8,343 nt of DNA. It comes from Aquiflexum sp041749095. Its GTDB lineage: Bacteria > Bacteroidota > Bacteroidia > Cytophagales > Cyclobacteriaceae. The notes under the pieces were generated by a model. It was given only the letters and a program-made list of their open reading frames with translations. It ran no database searches and was not told where the DNA came from. The stretch lies in assembly GCF_041749095.1 (NCBI RefSeq), contig NZ_JBGTCA010000560.1, positions 1 to 8,343 of the forward strand, in the 5' to 3' direction. This document shows positions 1 to 6,495 of this stretch, piece by piece. Numbering within the stretch: position 1 is the stretch's first letter; each line of letters begins with the position of its first letter. The position numbers were made by a program, and so were the translations under genes.

Positions 1-3000
1 AACCTGGAAGAGAGTTACAAACGGATCTTAAATGTAGGCTGCTGTAAAGTCCCTTACGAAGATTTGTCTGATATCATTGGGCCCAATCCAATGGTTTTTG
101 GCACAACAAAAGATGAAAAAATACTATCCTTTGAGGGTATAGACGCGTTGTTCAAATCGCAATTTGAACAAAAGGGCGATATGGAGTCAGTGCTTGATCG
201 CAAGCGAATTGCCATGCGAATTTCAAAAGATGGGAATAATGCTTTTATCGTGGAAGAAATTACCCTTATACTTTCCTCTCCTGAAGCAGTCCATACCATT
301 TTTATGAGGGCCACCTGTGTGATGGAATATCTGGACAATCAATGGAAACTCACCCACTGGCATACTTCCAGTCCTGTTGATACCGAGAATGACCCCTGGC
401 ACCTGGAGGAGTGGAAACGGGAAAAAGAGAAGCTTCAGCAGCTTGTCGATCAGCAGACTGTAGACTTAAAGCGAAATAACCGGGAACTGGAAATAGAGGT
501 CGCATTGGAAAGGGTACGCTCTACAGCAATGGCAATGCAAAAGAGCGGGGATTTGAAAAAAGTGGTAGGTGATCTTTACGAGCAACTCAGAACTCTCGGA
601 TTCCAATGGGGAGTAGCTTCTATCACCATCATGGATCCGAACACCGGTGACATGGATTGGTGGATGGAGGGTGTTGGTGATGGCTACTTATTACCCGAAC
701 GCTACCATGTGCCATTTTTTGACCATCTAGGTCACCTTCAACAATTGGAACAGTGGAAAAACGGGACTCCCTATGCGGAAATTGAAATCTCAGGTCAGGA
801 AAAAAAGTCCTATGATGCCTACTATTTTTTTCAAACGGATTTCGTGCACGCACCTGGGCCATCCAAACAATTGATGATGCAACAGGAATCTGTCCGATTT
901 TCGATGGCCTTTATGAAGTATGGTGCTTTGTCCTGGTCGCCTACCCCACTATCCAATGATCAGGCAACTATTTTGGAGAGATTCGCAAAAGTCTTCGAAC
1001 AATGCTACACCCGCTTTCTCGATCTCCAGAAAGCCGAAGCACAAACCCGGGAAGCGAAGATTGAGGCAGCTTTGGAGAGAACCCGAGTCAAAGCCATGTC
1101 AATTCAGAGAAGCAATGAGCTTAAGGAGATTGTCAAGGTGGTGTTTGATTCCTTACTTGAACTGGATTTTATTATAAGGGATGGCGCTGTTAGTATCTTG
1201 GTTTTTGAGAAAGGGTCAAAGGACCATATCCAATGGATTGCTGATCCTGACCATGTTTTCCCTGAATTCAGGGTTGAATTTTCTGACCATACTTTACTCA
1301 CTGATATTATTTCAGGTTGGGAAAATGGATCGATCGGATATCAAAAAATTTATCCCTATAAAGAAAAGCGGGAATACTTCGAATTCCTCTTTGAACACAA
1401 TCCTTCTTTTAATGCTACGCCTTTGGAAATAAAAAACCTGCTACTTGAAAGCAGGGAATATGGTTATTCGATTGCATTTGGAAGGCATTCTGCTCTCTCT
1501 GTAGCCACCAACATCGGTAAACTGCTTACTCCAAACGAATTTGAAATACTGAAGCGTTTTTCCAACGTATTTGACCAAGCCTATACCCGCTTTCTCGATA
1601 TCAAAAAAGCAGAAGTTCAGGCTAGGGAGGCACAGATACAATTGGCACTTGAAAGGGTACGGGCAAGAACCATGGCCATGCACAATAGTTCCGAACTTAT
1701 TGAAACTGCAGAGTTATTGTTTGGTCAATTGAAGCAATTGGGGGCAGAATCACAGGGGGTAGCTTTTGCAATCTGTGAAAAAGAAAACATAATGGTTCAG
1801 AAGTGGACAAGCATCGGGGTATTTTCAGTCCCCTATACGTTGGAAGCAGGTGAACAGCGCATGTATGAAGCCTGGAAAAACCAATCTGAAATTTACGAGG
1901 AGGTTTATGAAGGAGAAAGGATAAGAAAGTATTATGAGTTGTTTATGGAGATTCCGGAGTTTAAACAGGGAATCCAACAATTAATTGACAGTGGCACTCC
2001 ACTTCCTGACTGGCAAAAAAACCATGCAGTCCCATTTAAATATGGGTATTTATTGTTTATCACAACGAAGCCATTTGTGGAAACACATATATTTTCCCGC
2101 TTTGCAAAAGTGTTCGACCAGACTTACACGCGCTTCCTTGATCTCCAAAAAGCTGAAGCCCAGGCAAGAGAAGCTCAGATAGAAGCGGCTTTGGAAAAGA
2201 TCAGGAGCCGATCCCTAGAAATGCAAAGCTCAAGTGAACTGAAAGATGTGATTGCCACGATGATTGAAAAACTGGAAGAATTGAAGGTGATTCACGGTAC
2301 ATTGGCTATTCAGCTTTTTGATTTTGAAACCATGGATTCAATTTTTTGGCCTGGAACCCACCTACAAGATGAGACCCGAAAGGTTCAGTTACCTTTTGAT
2401 CAAAAAATGATGGAAGAGGACACCTGCCATCGAGACTTGTGGATTGCAAAGGAAAAAGGTAAAACCATCTTCAACAAGGTTTATACAAGGCAACAAAAGG
2501 ACCGATGGTTTGAATATGTTTTTGCCCACAACGATTCCACTGTCATTGAAGAGAGGGCAAGAGAATATATCCGGGTTGGAGAGATCCATACGGTTTGTTT
2601 TTTCCCGGAAAAAAACGCTGCCTTATTTGCTGACAGTTGGGATGGATCGAAATATTCTGAGGACGAATTTCTAGTTCTGAAAAGGGTTGCCAAAGTCTTT
2701 GACCAAGCATATACTCGATTCCTCGATCTTGAAAAAGCTGAAGTACAGGCAAGGGAAGCGCAAATAGAAGCTGCTTTAGAGAAAGTACGCTCTACTTCAT
2801 TGGCCATTCACCAATCCCATGAACTTGAGAAAGTTGTGGTAGTTTTGTTTGATAAGCTCAAAGAGCTTGGGGTACCATTTGATTCAGCTTTCATATACCT
2901 TTTTGACAAACCAAAAAAAAATATTGTGGCATGGGTGGCTTCTATATTATTGGAAACTCCCATTATAGTGAATATGCCCTATGATGATGAAATTCAGGAT

Positions 3001-4134
3001 AATCCAATAATAGCGGATTTGTGGCATGCGATTGAAAGCGGGGAACATGGTCTAAACAAGGTATATAAAGAAAAAGACAAGGACGTTTATTACCGGTATG
3101 AAGCAAAACATAATAAATCAATTATTCCTGAGTCAATCACTGATTTTCAACTTCAATCTGAAAGTTGGATAACAAGTTTTGCTACTGAAAAAAATTCAAT
3201 TGTGGGGTTTGATAGCTGGCAGGGACATTTAACAACCCACGAAGACTTTCAACTTTTAAAACGATCTGCAAAAGTTTTCGAGCAGGCTTATATCAGGTTT
3301 TTGGACCTCCAAAAAGCAGAAGCACAAGCAAGGGAAGCCCAGATTGAAGCGGCATTGGAGAAGGTGCGTTCCACATCCCTCGCCATGCACCGTTCGGATG
3401 AAATGGAAAAAGTCATCATGGCAGTTTCGGAACGGTTGACCGAACTTGGATTTCAATTTGATGGCACCTTGATTTTTATTTTTGATTCAGAAAAAAGGAA
3501 TATTATCCTTTGGATCGCTACAAACCAATTAGCAGTTCCCCTGAAAGTCGAATTACCTTATGATCTTGAGGTGGTAGATAATGCAGTTTGGAATGCGTTA
3601 TGGAATGCAATAGATAAAGGTGAACATGTAATCAACAAAACCTTTTCTGGAAAAATTAAGGACGATTATTTTAGATATGTGCAGAAATACAACGCTGAAA
3701 TAATTCCTTCCCCTGTCCAGAAATTAGAGCTTGAGTTGCCAAACTGGTCGATATCCATGGCTGCGGAAAAAAACGCAATACTTGCTGTTGACAGTTGGTC
3801 GGGTAAAGATATTACACATGATGAATTTCAAATCCTGGTCCGCTTTTCAAAAGTATTCGAACAAGCTTACGTCCGTTTTCTCGACTTGCAAAAGGCCGAA
3901 GCCCAGGCAAGAGAAGCACAAATTGAAGTTGCGCTGGAAAGAGTAAGAAGTCGTACGATGGCTATGCAACGAAGCAATGAACTAACGGATGTTGCCATGC
4001 TATTATTTCAGCAGGTGAAAGAATTAGGTATTAAGGCCTGGACAACGGGTTTTAATGTATGGCAGGCAAATAATACAGCATATATTGACTATGTCACAGA
4101 TCCCTCGGGCGATTTTCTGGAGCCTACATGGTAG
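1..4134 (+). CDS. N-terminal part of giant multi-sensor histidine kinase: SnoaL-like domain plus GAF-like units 1-7 (5' partial, frame broken at 3' end)
   Basis: The frame is open from base 1, so the true start lies upstream; the TTG at 64 falls inside the first domain and is not a credible start. Numbering from base 1, residues 1-125 resemble an NTF2/SnoaL-like fold (FMRATCVMEYLDNQWKLTHW is typical of its last strands). Residues 133-165 form a charged coiled coil. Sensor units then start at residues 166, 355, 547, 728, 923, 1116 and 1309. Each opens with a helix like ALEKVRSTSLAMH and closes with one like AKVFEQAYTRFLDLQKAEAQ, as in GAF domains. No signal peptide or membrane segment is visible, so a cytosolic sensor is inferred. 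The frame ends within unit 7 at FLEPTW-stop, with no catalytic domain; the kinase core follows in another frame from 4128. Ligands cannot be read from the sequence. The coding call is secure, the GAF assignment is by pattern, and the separate existence of this protein is doubtful. Confidence 0.9.
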   Translation, partial: NLEESYKRILNVGCCKVPYEDLSDIIGPNPMVFGTTKDEKILSFEGIDALFKSQFEQKGDMESVLDRKRIAMRISKDGNNAFIVEEITLILSSPEAVHTIFMRATCVMEYLDNQWKLTHWHTSSPVDTENDPWHLEEWKREKEKLQQLVDQQTVDLKRNNRELEIEVALERVRSTAMAMQKSGDLKKVVGDLYEQLRTLGFQWGVASITIMDPNTGDMDWWMEGVGDGYLLPERYHVPFFDHLGHLQQLEQWKNGTPYAEIEISGQEKKSYDAYYFFQTDFVHAPGPSKQLMMQQESVRFSMAFMKYGALSWSPTPLSNDQATILERFAKVFEQCYTRFLDLQKAEAQTREAKIEAALERTRVKAMSIQRSNELKEIVKVVFDSLLELDFIIRDGAVSILVFEKGSKDHIQWIADPDHVFPEFRVEFSDHTLLTDIISGWENGSIGYQKIYPYKEKREYFEFLFEHNPSFNATPLEIKNLLLESREYGYSIAFGRHSALSVATNIGKLLTPNEFEILKRFSNVFDQAYTRFLDIKKAEVQAREAQIQLALERVRARTMAMHNSSELIETAELLFGQLKQLGAESQGVAFAICEKENIMVQKWTSIGVFSVPYTLEAGEQRMYEAWKNQSEIYEEVYEGERIRKYYELFMEIPEFKQGIQQLIDSGTPLPDWQKNHAVPFKYGYLLFITTKPFVETHIFSRFAKVFDQTYTRFLDLQKAEAQAREAQIEAALEKIRSRSLEMQSSSELKDVIATMIEKLEELKVIHGTLAIQLFDFETMDSIFWPGTHLQDETRKVQLPFDQKMMEEDTCHRDLWIAKEKGKTIFNKVYTRQQKDRWFEYVFAHNDSTVIEERAREYIRVGEIHTVCFFPEKNAALFADSWDGSKYSEDEFLVLKRVAKVFDQAYTRFLDLEKAEVQAREAQIEAALEKVRSTSLAIHQSHELEKVVVVLFDKLKELGVPFDSAFIYLFDKPKKNIVAWVASILLETPIIVNMPYDDEIQDNPIIADLWHAIESGEHGLNKVYKEKDKDVYYRYEAKHNKSIIPESITDFQLQSESWITSFATEKNSIVGFDSWQGHLTTHEDFQLLKRSAKVFEQAYIRFLDLQKAEAQAREAQIEAALEKVRSTSLAMHRSDEMEKVIMAVSERLTELGFQFDGTLIFIFDSEKRNIILWIATNQLAVPLKVELPYDLEVVDNAVWNALWNAIDKGEHVINKTFSGKIKDDYFRYVQKYNAEIIPSPVQKLELELPNWSISMAAEKNAILAVDSWSGKDITHDEFQILVRFSKVFEQAYVRFLDLQKAEAQAREAQIEVALERVRSRTMAMQRSNELTDVAMLLFQQVKELGIKAWTTGFNVWQANNTAYIDYVTDPSGDFLEPTW
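4089..4134 (+). other. Frameshift junction splitting the kinase gene (-1 frame, probable one-base deletion near 4128)
   Basis: Frame 1 reads sensibly as a sensor domain up to GDFLEPT and then hits TGG TAG (4129-4134). The -1 frame takes over at ATG 4128 as MVDLTSHPAF and is family-like from there on, while its translation just upstream (LCHRSLGRFSGAY) is not. The last stop in that frame is TGA at 4086-4088, so the break must lie in 4089-4134, most likely within 4120-4130. Adding one base, for example reading ACAATGG for ACATGG, fuses the frames into one protein of at least 2163 residues and makes unit 7 561 bases rather than 560. No X-XXY-YYZ slippery heptamer in the zero frame and no homopolymer run is present, which argues against programmed frameshifting and against phase variation. 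A real deletion or a sequencing error is the simplest reading. Confidence 0.8.
4119..4122 (+). promoter_or_regulatory. Possible Shine-Dalgarno site (GGAG) for the ATG at 4128
   Basis: GGAG lies 5 bases before ATG 4128, a workable spacing, and the upstream stop TAG overlaps the start region. This would permit translational coupling, making the kinase half as a separate protein. It also encodes Leu-Glu of a conserved-looking FLEP segment, and the putative Bacteroidota host usually relies little on Shine-Dalgarno pairing, so coincidence is likely. Confidence 0.25.
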
Positions 4135-6491
4135 ATCTTACCAGCCACCCTGCCTTCGTATTGATAAGAGAAGCGAAGCAAAGAGGAGATGACTTTTTTG
4201 TGTCATTTGTAGAAGGAGAGCAAATCGCAGAAATGTATCAGTTGCTAAATAGTTTTGCTAATAAGGGTCAATTTCAAAAAATCCTTGACTCTGGTTTTCA
4301 ATTTCCTACACACCAATTTAACCATATTGTATTTGGTGCTCAGGTAAGCTTATTGTTTGTAACGTATGAAGCTTGCCCGGAAGGATGGGATATTTTCAAA
4401 CGTTTTGGAAAAGTTTTTGAACAGACCTATACCCGCTTTCTCGATCTTGAAAAAGCGGAAGCACAGGCAAAAGAAGCGCAGATAGAGACCGCATTGGAGA
4501 AAGTCCGCTCGACATCACTTGCCATGCACAAAGCTGAAGAGCTGAAGAATGTAGTGTCGGTCGTATTTCAAAAGCTGAAAGAACTGGGATTGACATTTGA
4601 TGTTGCAGGCATTCGATTATACGCTGAAGGTTCAAAGGATATTGTTCAATGGGTGGCAGCACCTGATCTACTTTCAGCACCTGTCCTAGCATACCTTCCA
4701 TTTGTGGAAAAAGATTATTTGGAAAGTGAGATGCTCAAAGATGTTTGGCAGGCAAAGGAAATGGGAAAAAGTTTCTTCAATCGGCATTATTCCTTTGAAG
4801 AGAAAAACAAGTTTTTCCAATATGCAGGAAGGCACAACGACATCACTGCAATGCCCAAAGATGTAAGGGAATTTCAATTGAAGGCACCAGAATACACGCT
4901 ATCGATAGTTGCAGAAAAGCGCTCAGCACTGTGGGTGGACAGTTATTCAGGCCAAACTATTACAAGTGAGGCTATTGACATCTTAAAACGTTTTTCAAGG
5001 GTATTCGAACAGACCTATATCCGGTTCCTTGACCTCCAAAAGGCCGAAGCTCAGGCACGAGAAGCACAAGTTGAGGTTGCGCTGGAGCGGATCAGAGGGC
5101 GAGCACTTGCCATGCAATCCTCCTCCGAACTCACAGAGGTGGTGAAAGTGCTTCGGGATCAAATGGGAATATTAGGTCATCAAGATTTGGAAGCATCGGT
5201 GGTTCATCTATATTCTGAAGGATCTCCAACATTCGATTCTTGGTATGCTTTTCGGGCAGGGGCCCAAATAATAGAAGGCAGTGCCACCTTTAGGCTTGAA
5301 AATTCTGCGTTGGCAAAGGAGTTTTTGGAACTGTACATAGATGATGTCACCGAATACACCATTGAAGTAAAGGGAAAGAAGTTAGAAGAATGGTTAACCG
5401 AAATTAAAAGTAACGCACCGAAGATCGCCGCCTACTGGGGAGATCTTCCTCCGGAAAAGCAGTTTTACCACTTCTCTGATTTCTCCGGCGGAGCATTGCT
5501 AATGGTATCCTATGAAAAACTGACTGAAGAAACACGAATGCTCCAAAAACGCTGCGCATCCGTTTTCGAGCTGGCATACAAACGTTTCCTTGATTTACAA
5601 GCTAAAGAAACGCACGAAAAGGAATTGCTGGAGGAGAAGCAACGATTAGAGCAAGCGCTTTCCGAGTTGAAAGCCACCCAAGCCCAACTCATCCAATCCG
5701 AAAAAATGGCCAGCCTCGGAGAGCTCACAGCAGGCATCGCACATGAGATTCAGAATCCACTAAACTTTGTGAATAACTTTTCGGAGGTGAGTTCGGAGTT
5801 GGTTGATGAGATACAAGAGGAAAGAACCAAAAATCAAGGCCTTCGACAAAGCTCAGGGTCAGAACTGACAGCAGAGGAAAAGTTAGAAAATGAAATTCTG
5901 CAGGATATTAAGCAGAATCTGGACAAGATCACGCTCCACGGCAAGAGAGCAGATGCGATCGTCAAAGGTATGCTGGAGCATAGCCGTGCCAATAAAGGAG
6001 AGAAATCTCCCACCAATCTCAATACCTTGGCCGATGAGTTTGTCCGACTTTCCTATCATGGTTTGCGTGCTAAAAACAAGTCATTCAACGCTGAGTTCAC
6101 GCTGAACCTCGATCCAGATCTACCAAAAGTCAATGTAGCTGCGGCTGATATCGGACGGGTGATTTTGAACTTGGTGAATAATGCTTTTTACGCAGTTCAC
6201 GAAAAAGCTAAATCTGGAGTTAAAGACTACAAACCAGAGGTGATTGTAAGTTCTATGAAAACTGAAAAAGGTATTGAGCTATCAGTGCAAGACAACGGCT
6301 CCGGTATCCCAGAACACATCAAAGAAAAGATATTCCAACCTTTCTTCACCACCAAACCGACGGGTTCGGGAACTGGGCTAGGCTTGAGTCTGAGCTATGA
6401 TATTGTGAAGGCGCATGGGGGCGAAATAAAGGTAAAAACAAAGGAGGGTGAGGGAACTGATTTTCAAATACTGCTACCTTTTATCAAATAG
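4128..6491 (+). CDS. C-terminal part of the multi-sensor histidine kinase: rest of unit 7, units 8-9, HisKA and HATPase_c core
   Basis: The 787-residue frame begins at ATG 4128, overlapping the previous frame by 7 bases. Residues 1-119 complete the unit begun upstream; full GAF-like units start at 120 and 316; residues about 500-535 form a coiled coil leading into the kinase. The H box is GIAHEIQNP with phospho-acceptor H539, followed by E540 and N543, the E-x-x-N pattern of HisKA kinases that can also act as phosphatases. ATP-binding boxes follow: N box LNLVNNA (N685), G1 box DNGSGI (D722), F box FQPFF (736-740) and G2 box GTGLGL (748-753). All catalytic residues are present, so an active ATP-dependent autokinase is expected. 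There is no receiver domain, so phosphate must pass to a separate response regulator not seen here. No membrane segment is visible. The ATG may be an internal methionine of the longer ancestral protein rather than a true start, because it lies mid-domain. Confidence 0.9.
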   Translation: MVDLTSHPAFVLIREAKQRGDDFFVSFVEGEQIAEMYQLLNSFANKGQFQKILDSGFQFPTHQFNHIVFGAQVSLLFVTYEACPEGWDIFKRFGKVFEQTYTRFLDLEKAEAQAKEAQIETALEKVRSTSLAMHKAEELKNVVSVVFQKLKELGLTFDVAGIRLYAEGSKDIVQWVAAPDLLSAPVLAYLPFVEKDYLESEMLKDVWQAKEMGKSFFNRHYSFEEKNKFFQYAGRHNDITAMPKDVREFQLKAPEYTLSIVAEKRSALWVDSYSGQTITSEAIDILKRFSRVFEQTYIRFLDLQKAEAQAREAQVEVALERIRGRALAMQSSSELTEVVKVLRDQMGILGHQDLEASVVHLYSEGSPTFDSWYAFRAGAQIIEGSATFRLENSALAKEFLELYIDDVTEYTIEVKGKKLEEWLTEIKSNAPKIAAYWGDLPPEKQFYHFSDFSGGALLMVSYEKLTEETRMLQKRCASVFELAYKRFLDLQAKETHEKELLEEKQRLEQALSELKATQAQLIQSEKMASLGELTAGIAHEIQNPLNFVNNFSEVSSELVDEIQEERTKNQGLRQSSGSELTAEEKLENEILQDIKQNLDKITLHGKRADAIVKGMLEHSRANKGEKSPTNLNTLADEFVRLSYHGLRAKNKSFNAEFTLNLDPDLPKVNVAAADIGRVILNLVNNAFYAVHEKAKSGVKDYKPEVIVSSMKTEKGIELSVQDNGSGIPEHIKEKIFQPFFTTKPTGSGTGLGLSLSYDIVKAHGGEIKVKTKEGEGTDFQILLPFIK

Positions 6492-6495
6492 GAAA

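Larger units (their letters stand above)
496..5628 (+). repeat. Nine tandem GAF-like sensor units with conserved helical linkers
   Basis: Units start at bases 496, 1063, 1639, 2182, 2767, 3346, 3925, 4485 and 5073, giving lengths of 189, 192, 181, 195, 193, 193, 187 (after frame repair), 196 and about 185 residues. The joins are nearly identical in protein: a VFEQAYTRFLDLQKAEAQ-type end runs into an AREAQIEAALEKVRS-type start, forming one continuous predicted helix between sensor cores. The cores differ much more. By eye, units 2, 4, 5, 6 and 8 share one type (a W-x-G region, a Y-F-x-Y-x-x-x-H/Y-N motif, then a segment like EKN-x-x-L-x-V-D-S-W). Units 3 and 7 share a second type (an ID/LDSG segment, then LLFIT or LLFVT), and units 1 and 9 each look distinct. 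DNA of the joins differs at many third codon positions, so the duplications look old and held by selection on protein. Confidence 0.9.

Noticed and set aside
64..66. TTG as a start codon for the first gene
   Set aside because: The frame is open from base 1 and the residues before it (for example SYKRILNVGCCKVPYEDLSD) read as part of the same N-terminal domain, so the gene starts outside the window.
1260..1273. A perfect 14-base palindrome centred on GAATTC
   Set aside because: It sits inside sensor unit 2 coding sequence, far from any gene start, and one such site in 8 kb can arise by chance.
2481..2807. A 108-codon minus-strand open frame
   Set aside because: It lies antisense to a well-supported sensor unit and linker, and its translation shows no domain pattern. 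Similar antisense frames sit over other linkers, as expected from the repeated sequence.
4100..4134. Programmed -1 ribosomal frameshifting at the break
   Set aside because: No slippery heptamer in the zero frame is present (codons GAT TTT CTG GAG CCT ACA) and no strong downstream stem was seen by eye; simple deletion or sequencing error explains the data better.
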